NCBI GenBank assembly: GCA_902464595.1 | Contig: CABQJX010000012.1 | Span: 1 to 37,714 of the forward strand | DNA from: an uncultured Lachnoclostridium sp. | GTDB lineage: Bacteria; Bacillota; Clostridia; Lachnospirales; Lachnospiraceae | Length of the DNA: 37,714 nt | Reading direction: 5' to 3' | Shown here: positions 1 to 6,847 of the stretch, one piece after another | Numbering within the stretch: the stretch's first letter is position 1 | How the letters are laid out: each line of letters begins with the position of its first letter | Made by a program: the position numbers and the translations under genes | The notes under the pieces: generated by a model | The model's database searches: none | Told to the model about the DNA's origin: nothing | The model's input: only the letters and a program-made list of their open reading frames with translations

Positions 1-5
1 TATCC

Positions 6-43
6 GGGACATTTTCATTTGTGATATACTGAGACATTATCAT
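6..43. repeat. Two direct repeats resembling IS-end transposase-binding repeats
   Basis: A 13-nt unit GGGACATTTTCAT (6-18) recurs as GAGACATTATCAT (31-43), 25 bp apart with two mismatches. Tandem GGGACATTWTCAT-like units near a terminus are a pattern I associate with integrase-type insertion sequences in Clostridia. That link is from memory, not a search. No transposase reading frame lies inside the window, so if this is an IS end the element extends to the left. It could also be chance or a regulatory repeat. Confidence 0.3.
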
Positions 44-165
44 AAATGGCTTATAATAAGTTTCTGCGGAAGTGATTTCGCGCTTGCCAACAGCCGGATT
101 TTATGATATGATTATCAGGTATGCTGGTTGGAAATTTTTAAATTTCCAGTGATTGATCCGGCTGT

Positions 166-237
166 TGGGCCATCGCCAAGCGGTAAGGCACAGGACTTTG
201 ACTCCTGCATTCGAGGGTTCGAATCCCGCTGGCCCAG
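166..237 (+). tRNA. tRNA-Gln (anticodon TTG)
   Basis: The acceptor arms TGGGCCA (166-172) and TGGCCCA (230-236) pair over 7 bp, followed by discriminator G237. The D arm reads GCC-AAGCGGTAA-GGC. The anticodon stem CAGGA/TCCTG encloses loop CTTTGAC, giving anticodon TTG. The T arm contains GGTTCGAATCC. No CCA is encoded, so it must be added after transcription. A terminator follows directly. Length and layout fit bacterial tRNA-Gln. Confidence 0.96.
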
Positions 238-240
238 TAT

Positions 241-288
241 AAAAAAGAGCTGAAACCTTAACTTTATGAAGGGTTCAGCTCTTTTTTT
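241..288 (+). terminator. Rho-independent terminator of tRNA-Gln
   Basis: AAGAGCTGAAACCTT and AAGGGTTCAGCTCTT form a stem of about 15 bp with one mismatch. A run of seven T (282-288) follows. It begins 4 nt after the tRNA 3' end, so tRNA-Gln looks like a single-gene transcript. Confidence 0.9.
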
Positions 289-432
289 GATATTTAGAAA
301 TACGTCACACAATGCACACAATTGTTTTGTATGCTGAAATTACCCCCGTGAGCCAGGGATCCCAGGGCTGGCGGAGGATAAAAGGAAGAGTGAAAATCGC
401 AACAGCTTGGGAAGCGGCAGAATGGAGCGTTT

Positions 433-1017
433 ATGACAAATAAACAGTATTATGACCTGATCAAACCATATAAGGATGCAGTAAGGGTGTTAGATACCCG
501 GCTGGAGATCCTGAATCACAGACTTTATCCGGGAAGTATAAAATCCGGCCCGATCCATACGATCCAGAGCCGTATAAAGGAAAAAAGGAGCTTGGAGGAC
601 AAGCTAAGCCGTTTGGGCTGTACGCTTTCTGCGTCCAATGCCAGAGAGCATCTTCAGGATATTGGAGGGCTTCGGATTATCTGCTATTTTGTCCGGGATA
701 TTTACAATTTGGTCAGAGCGCTGAAAAAGCAGAGGGATCTGGTGGTGATTAAGGAAAAGGATTACATCAAAAATCCCAAAGACAACGGATACAGAAGCTA
801 TCACATTGTCCTTGGGATCCCAGTATACTGTCTGGACATGATGGAATATTTCCCCGTGGAGGTACAGCTGCGCACCATGGCCATGGATCTGTGGGCCAGT
901 ATGGAACACCGTGTCTGCTATAAAAAGGAACCGGATAACCGGGAAGAACTGGCCGCGGCCTTTAAAGGCTATGCACAGATTTTGGAGGAAATGGAAAAAG
1001 AATTGGAAGCTCTCTAG
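433..1017 (+). CDS. Small alarmone synthetase (RelA/SpoT-domain GTP pyrophosphokinase)
   Basis: This 194-aa protein consists almost entirely of one RelA/SpoT synthetase domain (about residues 35-165). Visible motifs are DIGGLRII, KNPKDNGYRSYHIVL and the Glu-containing VEVQLRTMAMDLWASMEH segment. The family transfers pyrophosphate from ATP to GDP or GTP to make (p)ppGpp. There is no HD hydrolase, TGS or ACT domain, so it is a stand-alone synthetase of the RelQ/YjbM or YwaC class, acting in the cytosol. ATG 433 has GGAG six bases upstream; an in-frame ATG at 421 is an alternative. Its stop codon overlaps the stop of the opposing membrane-protein gene in the palindrome CTAG. Confidence in the family is high; the subclass is uncertain. 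Confidence 0.88.
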   Translation: MTNKQYYDLIKPYKDAVRVLDTRLEILNHRLYPGSIKSGPIHTIQSRIKEKRSLEDKLSRLGCTLSASNAREHLQDIGGLRIICYFVRDIYNLVRALKKQRDLVVIKEKDYIKNPKDNGYRSYHIVLGIPVYCLDMMEYFPVEVQLRTMAMDLWASMEHRVCYKKEPDNREELAAAFKGYAQILEEMEKELEAL

Positions 1018-1745
1018 GCTTCTGTTTCCTTGTCAGCCATCAATTTACCGATGAACATGGTTCCAAATACAGCAACGATAACAACGATATTGTAGGGAGC
1101 GAAAGGCAGCCAGTCAAAGAAATGAAGGTTTACTAAAATGGTAAGGCCGACTGCTAAGGAAATAGCAATGACTCCCAGTTTTTTGTTTTTCATGAAAAAC
1201 TGTCCGAAAATGCCTCCAAACAGGGCGGGAAGGATGTAGTTTAATGTGGTGACTACCTTAGGGGGAAGCTTTGCTAAAAGAGCAGATCCTCCCAGGACAG
1301 CAGCTGTGATCAGAATGAGGCTGACGATATTGGACACAGCGATGCCGATGGTAGCAATTACATTTCCCTCCTCTGTGCCGGATTCTACATTGGCGCCCTG
1401 CTGGGCTGCAGCCAGGGCAGGAAGACGCAGATTGGAGATGTTTCCGGAGAGGAATGACATGAACATTCCGGGCATTCCCAGCATGGGGTACATGGCGATC
1501 GGATCAACGATCCAGGAAACCAGCGTGCCGGACATGAGCTGAAGCGTGCTTCCGGCCACGATCATGCTGACGCTGGGGGTAACATGGAATACAAATGCAA
1601 GCACGATGACCGGAAGAAAGGCCAGAATGATGCCAAGGGTGTTGGTAATCATGCCCCATTTATAGATATAGGGAATATATTCCTTCTCATAGATAGAAGG
1701 GGATGCAGCAGAGCTGCTCTGCATGTTTGTCTGATGATCCATCAT
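1014..1745 (-). CDS. Integral membrane protein, partner of the DUF5058 protein
   Basis: This 243-aa hydrophobic protein has about six predicted membrane segments after a polar N-terminus of about 25 residues. Homologues are often labelled small-conductance mechanosensitive channel, but I see no MscS signature, so that label is doubtful. It lies 9 nt downstream of the DUF5058 gene on the same strand, and the two are probably translated from one message. AGGAGG precedes two consecutive ATG codons; the second (from 1742) has the better spacing. The pair diverges from an Xaa-Pro-type peptidase gene, which hints at import or export of peptides or amino acids. That function is inference only. Confidence 0.72.
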   Translation of the reverse strand: MMDHQTNMQSSSAASPSIYEKEYIPYIYKWGMITNTLGIILAFLPVIVLAFVFHVTPSVSMIVAGSTLQLMSGTLVSWIVDPIAMYPMLGMPGMFMSFLSGNISNLRLPALAAAQQGANVESGTEEGNVIATIGIAVSNIVSLILITAAVLGGSALLAKLPPKVVTTLNYILPALFGGIFGQFFMKNKKLGVIAISLAVGLTILVNLHFFDWLPFAPYNIVVIVAVFGTMFIGKLMADKETEA

Positions 1746-1754
1746 AAGTCCTCC

Positions 1755-2465
1755 TTAGCTCAGCATAGTAATGGGAATTGTGACCAGCATGCCGGAAACC
1801 ATGGCAATGGTCAAAGACCAGTCGCTGATCCACTGCTTTTTATATTTTTTGGAAATGGAAACCATGAGGCACATAACGATAAAGCCTGTAATGACTGCGA
1901 CTGTGCCTGCGTCCAGAGCGACTAGGCGTCCGGCGCACAGATTTCCAAAGCATCCCAGCATAGCGCCGACGGAAACAGCGCTGAGGACTTTTGTACTGTT
2001 GCCGGCAATAATATGAGTCATTTTGTCAAACTTTTTTGCAAATAATACAGTCATGAGCAGCCATCCAACGGAGCAGATGGTCATAGTCCAGACGCCGTTT
2101 GCAAAGGCCACAGGAGTCATGGAATCAAAGGTGGCGCCTGCTGCCTGGGCTCCAAAGGTGGCGGCGGTGAGCTCGTACTGAACCGCACCGATGAAGGACA
2201 GACGCAGCCAGGAAATGGGGCCTCCCATTGCAAGAACCAATCCCAGGGCTCCGATGGCTACTACTACAGATGGGCCAAAGGAGGCGATGGCACTGCTTCG
2301 CACGGCACTGTTGATCTGATGGTCGGTGATCCCCATTCGTTTGGCTGTGGTAAGGGAACGGCGCACAAAAATGATTGCCTGAACTGCGATGAGTAGAACA
2401 GGGATCGCACAGGCGATCCAGATGGCAGGGCTGTTAGCCATTTGCAAGTAGTCCATAAAATCCAT
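1755..2465 (-). CDS. DUF5058 family membrane protein
   Basis: This 236-aa integral membrane protein begins MDFMDYLQMANSP, as I recall for DUF5058 proteins, and has about six hydrophobic segments. A glycine-rich stretch (AATFGAQAAGATFDS) lies in the middle. The start at 2465 is chosen because AGGAGGT lies seven bases upstream. The frame is open 28 codons further, but without a ribosome binding site. The function of this family is unknown to me. It is the first gene of a two-gene minus-strand operon with the 1014-1745 membrane protein. Both are short and polytopic, which fits a heteromeric transporter. Confidence 0.75.
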   Translation of the reverse strand: MDFMDYLQMANSPAIWIACAIPVLLIAVQAIIFVRRSLTTAKRMGITDHQINSAVRSSAIASFGPSVVVAIGALGLVLAMGGPISWLRLSFIGAVQYELTAATFGAQAAGATFDSMTPVAFANGVWTMTICSVGWLLMTVLFAKKFDKMTHIIAGNSTKVLSAVSVGAMLGCFGNLCAGRLVALDAGTVAVITGFIVMCLMVSISKKYKKQWISDWSLTIAMVSGMLVTIPITMLS

Positions 2466-2537
2466 AAAAGATACCTCCTGAGTAATGATAGCCAGTATGT
2501 GTGGATTCTTTGATCCGCGATCCTGTATTGTGCCGCT

Positions 2538-2565
2538 ATTGTACCGCACGAAGAAAAGAAAACAA
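2538..2565 (-). promoter_or_regulatory. Candidate promoter of the DUF5058 operon
   Basis: On the minus strand, -35 TTGTTT (2560-2565) and -10 TACAAT (2538-2543) are separated by 16 bp, about 70 bp before the start codon. Confidence 0.4.
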
Positions 2566-2654
2566 AAAATTCACACATTATCCGAGTTACTATCCATAGT
2601 ATACAGATAATTAGAAACAAATGCAAGAAATATGGTAAAAATTTCCGAAAATAG

Positions 2655-2683
2655 TTGATGCTTTTCAATTAAATGTATATACT
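2655..2683 (+). promoter_or_regulatory. Sigma-A-type promoter of the M24 peptidase gene
   Basis: -35 TTGATG (2655-2660), a 17-bp spacer and -10 TATACT (2678-2683). It points away from the DUF5058 operon, so the two transcription units diverge from this region. Confidence 0.6.
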
Positions 2684-2788
2684 GATGGTATTGCATTCCG
2701 TGTCCTGATGTGGGGGTAGATCCTAAGATATGGAAGCTCAGGAGCGGACATGGAACTAATTATTCTATTTCAAACAGGAGGAGATCGT

Positions 2789-3865
2789 ATGAAGACTCTG
2801 CGGGTGGAAAAATTATGTAAAAAGATGAGGGAACATGGAATTGATCAGGTCATTGTCACATCAAAAGCCAATGTATATTATTTTACAGGAGCTTATCTGG
2901 ATCCCATGCGCCGTTTGCTGGCGTTGATCATCAACTCAGACAGATCTTCTGTCTATTATGTCAATCGTTTGTTCCATATTGATCCCTGCGTTCAGACAGA
3001 GCTGGTATTTTGGGATGATACCCAGGATCCCACGGAATTGATGGGAAAGGCAATCAAGAAGGGCGGGACTGTGGCAGTGGACCAGGATTGGCAGGCACGG
3101 TTCCTGTTAGGGCTGATGAAAGCCCAGCCGGATGCATCTTACATCAATATGCCGGAGCTGATTGACAGCCTGAGGGCAGTGAAGGATCAGGAGGAAATTG
3201 AGATTCTAAAGGAATCCTCCCGGATCAACGACAAGGTTATGACAGAGATTTTTGAAAATATCCGCCCGGACATCAGCGAGCTGGCCCTGTCCCGTATGCG
3301 CTATGAATTGTTTGCAAAGTATGGGGCGAATGCTTATGGAACCAATGTCATATTCTCATATGGAGCCCACTGTGCGGAGGCCCATCATGTGTCAGACGAT
3401 ACCCTTCCAAAGGCAGGGGACTGTATTATGTTTGATATGGGAGCCCCTTATCAGTATTACGGATCGGATCAGACCCGCACTGTATTTTACAAAGAGGTTT
3501 CTCCGGAAATGGAGAAGATCTACCACATTGTGCTGCGGGCTCATCTGGAAGCCTCAGCGGCCATCCGCCCAGGTGTCCCCTGTTCAGAGATCGACCGTAT
3601 TGCCAGGGATATTATTTCTGGCGAGGGATACGGAGCATATTTTACCCACCGGACCGGTCATGGGATCGGCCTTGATTCCCATGAATTTCCAGATATAAGC
3701 CTGTCCTGTCACGCGCCGCTGGAGGAGGGAATGGTATTTTCTGTGGAGCCTGGTATCTATCTTCCTGGAAAAGGCGGTGTGCGTATCGAAAATCTGTTTG
3801 TAGTTACGAAGGACGGGTCAGAGACCCTGAACCATCTTCCAAGGGAATTGAAAGTGATCGGATAG
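2789..3865 (+). CDS. Xaa-Pro aminopeptidase/dipeptidase, M24B family
   Basis: This 358-aa protein has an N-terminal creatinase/prolidase-type domain (about 1-125) and a pita-bread metallopeptidase domain (about 135-355). All five expected metal ligands are visible: Asp216, Asp227, His291 (in HRTGHGIGLDSHEF), Glu320 (SVEPGIY) and Glu334 (VRIENL). The family cleaves N-terminal residues before proline, or Xaa-Pro dipeptides, using two divalent metals in the cytosol. ATG 2789 has GGAGG seven bases upstream and gives the usual family N-terminus. An in-frame ATG at 2750 also has AGGAG upstream, with a 12-nt context identical to that before the mobA-mobB gene. The divergent DUF5058 pair may supply its substrate; that is inference. 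Confidence 0.88.
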   Translation: MKTLRVEKLCKKMREHGIDQVIVTSKANVYYFTGAYLDPMRRLLALIINSDRSSVYYVNRLFHIDPCVQTELVFWDDTQDPTELMGKAIKKGGTVAVDQDWQARFLLGLMKAQPDASYINMPELIDSLRAVKDQEEIEILKESSRINDKVMTEIFENIRPDISELALSRMRYELFAKYGANAYGTNVIFSYGAHCAEAHHVSDDTLPKAGDCIMFDMGAPYQYYGSDQTRTVFYKEVSPEMEKIYHIVLRAHLEASAAIRPGVPCSEIDRIARDIISGEGYGAYFTHRTGHGIGLDSHEFPDISLSCHAPLEEGMVFSVEPGIYLPGKGGVRIENLFVVTKDGSETLNHLPRELKVIG

Positions 3866-3940
3866 AGACGGGTTAGAAATACCGGATCCTTAAAAGAGAT
3901 ACATACTTAGAGAAATAGATAGATCAGCAGATTAAGAAGA

Positions 3941-4039
3941 GAGTGCTGCAAAATGGGGCAATCCTGCCGGCGATAGTACCTTGATTATGATATAGCGTAC
4001 TATATCTGGTATGAAATTCCGTTTTGCGGCACTCTTTTT
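3941..4039 (+). terminator. Long-stem terminator after the M24 peptidase gene
   Basis: Arms GAGTGCTGCAAAATGG (3941-3956) and CCGTTTTGCGGCACTC (4019-4034) pair over 16 bp with two G-U pairs. TTTTT follows. The 62-nt loop holds a near-palindrome (GATATAGCGTACTATATC, about 3988-4006). The arm sequence recurs in the terminator after fdhF at 16509-16567. Confidence 0.75.
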
Positions 4040-4073
4040 GCGTTTAAAGGGATTTTTATGAAGAAAAAACATA

Positions 4074-4119
4074 TTGATTTTTTTCGATATAAGCTTTATA
4101 CTGTAAATATCATATCGAA
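4074..4119 (+). promoter_or_regulatory. Promoter and probable ArsR operator of the metalloid operon
   Basis: -35 TTGATT (4074-4079), a 17-bp spacer and -10 TATACT (4097-4102) form a good promoter. An inverted repeat, TTCGATAT (4083-4090) and ATATCGAA (4112-4119), brackets the -10 box: the left arm is in the spacer and the right arm near the expected transcription start. ArsR-family repressors bind such AT-rich dyads and release when Cys residues capture the ligand. Because the first gene encodes an ArsR domain, autoregulation is the simplest reading. Confidence 0.7.
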
Positions 4120-4143
4120 GAATATAGATTTGAGGTGATGGAG

Positions 4144-5448
4144 TTGGAGAATCAATACGAAAGGGATGCAGCTGTCTTTAAAGCCTTTTGTGATACCAAC
4201 CGGCTTAAAATTTTAGAGCTTTTGCAGAGTGGGGAGAAATGTGCCTGTGTTCTTTTAGAGCAATTGAATATCGGGCAGTCTACTTTATCCCACCATATGA
4301 AGATACTCTGTGACAGCGGTGTCGTTTCGGGGCGGAGGGAAGGAAAATGGACCCACTATTCCCTGAACCCTTTGGGCAGTAAGGAGGCAGTCCGGCGGCT
4401 TTGGCAGCTGACTAAGCCCAATGGTTTGGCAGAACATTTTGAGGGAGGAAAGAACATGGATACAGAAAAGAACATGGATACCAAAAAGAAAACAGACACA
4501 GAAAAGAACATGGCAGAGGGAAAAACCAAGCTTTATATTTTGACCGGATTTCTTGGCTCCGGCAAGACCACGATTCTGTTAAAGCTTTTGGAAGCCCTGA
4601 AGGGCAAGCGGGTAGGCGTGATCCAGAATGAGTTTGGAAAACTGGGGATTGATGGGGAGATCCTGCGCAGCGATGACATTCAGATGGTGGAGCTCAACCG
4701 AGGATCGATTTTCTGTTCCTGCCTGCGCCTCTCTTTTGTAAAGGCGCTGACAGAAATGGCTGCTCAGAACTTTGACTATTTGTTCATTGAGAGCTCCGGC
4801 CTGGGCGATCCCTCCAATATGGAGGAGATCCTTGCTGCATCTGCCCAGCTTTGCGGAAACGTTTACGAATTAAAAGGAGCGATCTGTTTGGTGGATTCCG
4901 TTCATTTTTTCGATCAGCTGGGTGATCTTGAGACCGTATACCGCCAGCTGAAGCACTGCCATTTGGCAGTCCTCACAAAGGTTGACCTGACAGACGGAGA
5001 CAGGATCCGCCAATTGGAGGAGAAAATACGGGAGATCAATCCTGTGTGTGAGATCGTCACAAGCGCCAATGGAAATTTGGATCTTTCCTTTTTGAACTGT
5101 GATCTCTTAAAGTACCGGTGGGCTGAGAGTGAAGAAACCACAAATTCAGCGGAGACAAAACCAAAAACCCTCTTTATGGATTGTCCGGGGGAGGTAGATC
5201 AGGAAAAACTGGAGAGCTTTTTGAGGGAGATTGAAAATGATCTGTACCGGGCAAAAGGATTTTTTGAGATCTCAGGGAAAGGATGGAGCCAGGTGGATTT
5301 GGTGGGGCATATCATCGATGTGAAAGCCTGCCCTCCTAAGGAAATGTCTCAGATGGTATTTATTTCCAAAATAGGTCCGGAGATCATAAAGAAAATAATC
5401 CCTGCCTGGGAAAATAAGGTGGGGATCCCTATGAAATTGAGAAATTAG
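4144..5448 (+). CDS. ArsR-family repressor fused to a CobW/G3E-type GTPase
   Basis: One frame of 434 codons joins two domains. Residues 1-90 are an ArsR winged helix (SGEKCACVLLEQ, then the recognition helix QSTLSHHMKIL). Cys33 and Cys35 match the position of the ArsR CxC metalloid-sensing motif. A charged linker (about 100-125) with repeats like TEKNMDT follows. Residues 130-430 are a G3E GTPase with P-loop GFLGSGKTT (135-143), ESSGLGDP and LTKVDL. The usual CobW CxCC metal motif appears as FCSC (Cys191, Cys193). GTG 4135 and ATG 4138 are also in frame, but the SD sequence GAGGTGAT (4132-4139) is correctly spaced only for TTG 4144. It is the first gene of an operon with a thioredoxin-like protein and an ArsP-type permease. 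G3E proteins deliver or insert metals; here the ligand is probably a thiophilic metal or (organo)arsenical. Confidence 0.82.
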   Translation: MENQYERDAAVFKAFCDTNRLKILELLQSGEKCACVLLEQLNIGQSTLSHHMKILCDSGVVSGRREGKWTHYSLNPLGSKEAVRRLWQLTKPNGLAEHFEGGKNMDTEKNMDTKKKTDTEKNMAEGKTKLYILTGFLGSGKTTILLKLLEALKGKRVGVIQNEFGKLGIDGEILRSDDIQMVELNRGSIFCSCLRLSFVKALTEMAAQNFDYLFIESSGLGDPSNMEEILAASAQLCGNVYELKGAICLVDSVHFFDQLGDLETVYRQLKHCHLAVLTKVDLTDGDRIRQLEEKIREINPVCEIVTSANGNLDLSFLNCDLLKYRWAESEETTNSAETKPKTLFMDCPGEVDQEKLESFLREIENDLYRAKGFFEISGKGWSQVDLVGHIIDVKACPPKEMSQMVFISKIGPEIIKKIIPAWENKVGIPMKLRN

Positions 5449-5489
5449 AAGGTATTTTTATTCTATAACGATATGGCAGGAGGAGAAGA

Positions 5490-5729
5490 ATGGATATTAA
5501 AGTTTTAGGCGAAGGATGCGACCGCTGCAGCCAGCTGTACGAAAATACAAAGGCAGCAGTGGAAGCTCTGGGAATTGACGCCCAGGTGGAAAAAGTAGAG
5601 GATCTCATGGAGATCGTAAAGCTGGGAGTGATGACGGCCCCGTCCCTGATGGTGGACGGAAAGCTTGTAGTCAGCGGACAGGTTGCCAGCACGAAGGCGA
5701 TTATGAAGCATCTCAAAAAGAAAATCTAA
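5490..5729 (+). CDS. Small thioredoxin-fold protein (redox-active disulfide protein 2 family)
   Basis: This 79-aa protein has a thioredoxin/glutaredoxin fold with active site GCDRC (Cys10, Cys13) near the N-terminus and the cis-Pro segment TAPSLMVDGK. The family is small, cytosolic, and often encoded beside ArsP/DUF318 permeases. AGGAGGAG lies upstream of ATG 5490, 41 nt after the ArsR-GTPase stop. Its likely role is to reduce or hand over the thiol-binding substrate of the permease; that role is inferred from context. Confidence 0.85.
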   Translation: MDIKVLGEGCDRCSQLYENTKAAVEALGIDAQVEKVEDLMEIVKLGVMTAPSLMVDGKLVVSGQVASTKAIMKHLKKKI

Positions 5730-5763
5730 AAAGACATTCAAAGATAGAAAAGATATGAAAAAA

Positions 5764-5808
5764 CCGCCTGGCAGGAAAGAACGTTTGCAGCGCTGACCTG
5801 TCAGGCGG
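5764..5808 (+). promoter_or_regulatory. Intercistronic hairpin before the permease gene
   Basis: CCGCCTGGCAGG (5764-5775) pairs with CCTGTCAGGCGG (5797-5808): 12 bp with one G-U pair and a 21-nt loop. No T-run follows, so it is not a simple terminator. It ends 15 nt before ATG 5824, just upstream of the GAGG ribosome binding site. It could stabilise the upstream mRNA, be processed, or modulate permease translation. Confidence 0.5.
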
Positions 5809-5823
5809 AGGAATGAGGTTATT

Positions 5824-6837
5824 ATGGAAAGGATTTCCCGTGGATGGGATTTTTTTCAACAACAGATGTTGGGGATGAAATGGCTGAAGGATGCTGTAGG
5901 GTATGGGCTGTATTCCCTGGGCCTGGATCTGGAGGGGAGGATTGGAGGAAGCATCCATTTTTTCCTCTATGACACGCTCAAGATCACCTTTCTTCTATGT
6001 GTCCTGATCTTTCTGATCTCTTATATTCAAAGCTATTTCCCTCCCCAGAGGAGCAGAAGGATTTTAGGACGTTTTCATGGGCTTTCTGCCAACATGATTT
6101 CGGCCCTCCTTGGAACAGTTACTCCTTTTTGTTCCTGTTCCTCCATCCCGCTGTTTATCGGATTTACCAGCGCAGGGCTTCCCCTGGGGGTCACATTTTC
6201 CTTTTTGATCTCCTCCCCGATGGTGGATCTGGGCTCCCTGATCCTTCTGACGGGTATTTTTGGAGCGAAAATAGCGGCAGTCTATGTGGCGGTGGGCCTG
6301 GCAGTTGCTGTTTTGGGAGGAACCATCATAGAGAAGCTTTCCATGGAACCGTATGTGGAGCAGTATATACGGGAAGCTGGCAGAGTGGATCTGGAGGCCC
6401 CCGGACTGACGGTGAGAGATCGGATCCAGTATGCATGGGAGCAGACAGGATCTACATGGAAGCGGGTGTTTCCCTATATTTTGGTGGGGGTGGGTATTGG
6501 AGCCCTGATCCATAACTGGCTTCCCAAAGAATGGATCGAGGGGCTTCTTGGAAATAATAATCCCCTCTCAGTCATCGTAGCAGTTCTGGCAGGAGCCCCC
6601 ATGTACGCAGATATTTTCGGAACCATCCCGGTTGCGGAGGCTCTTTATGCAAAAGGAGCCCAACTTGGTGCGATCCTGGCTTTTATGATGGCCGTTACTA
6701 CCCTTTCCCTCCCCTCCCTTATCCTTCTGCGAAAAGCGGTAAAGCCCAAGCTTCTGGCCTTGTTTGCAGGTATCTGCACGGGAGGGATCATTCTGGTAGG
6801 GTATCTGTTTAATCTGCTGAGCCCTTTCCTTTCCTGA
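5824..6837 (+). CDS. arsP: ArsP/DUF318-type permease (probable organoarsenical efflux)
   Basis: This 337-aa protein has about eight membrane segments. The signature TPFCSCSSIPLF places Cys103 and Cys105 in a membrane segment, followed by a second conserved block (SSPMVDLGSL). A later segment carries GAPMYADIFGTIP. Known ArsP proteins export trivalent organoarsenicals such as methylarsenite through conserved cysteines. The family also includes uncharacterised members with other cargo. Co-occurrence with an ArsR-type sensor and a CxxC thioredoxin-like protein supports a thiophilic substrate. It ends 10 nt before the end of the opposing MATE gene. The symbol is by family resemblance. Confidence 0.8.
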   Translation: MERISRGWDFFQQQMLGMKWLKDAVGYGLYSLGLDLEGRIGGSIHFFLYDTLKITFLLCVLIFLISYIQSYFPPQRSRRILGRFHGLSANMISALLGTVTPFCSCSSIPLFIGFTSAGLPLGVTFSFLISSPMVDLGSLILLTGIFGAKIAAVYVAVGLAVAVLGGTIIEKLSMEPYVEQYIREAGRVDLEAPGLTVRDRIQYAWEQTGSTWKRVFPYILVGVGIGALIHNWLPKEWIEGLLGNNNPLSVIVAVLAGAPMYADIFGTIPVAEALYAKGAQLGAILAFMMAVTTLSLPSLILLRKAVKPKLLALFAGICTGGIILVGYLFNLLSPFLS

Positions 6838-6847
6838 TTCCGTCCGC

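Noticed and set aside
604..909. Open frame on the opposite strand inside the alarmone synthetase gene
   Set aside because: It is an antisense shadow of a well-supported coding region with no ribosome binding site or recognisable domain.
4441..4512. Possible frameshift or gene boundary between the ArsR and GTPase domains
   Set aside because: The frame is continuous through a lysine/threonine-rich linker. Several in-frame ATG codons occur there, but no ribosome binding site with good spacing precedes the GTPase domain except a weak GAGGGAGGAAAG before ATG 4456. Internal initiation is possible but not needed.
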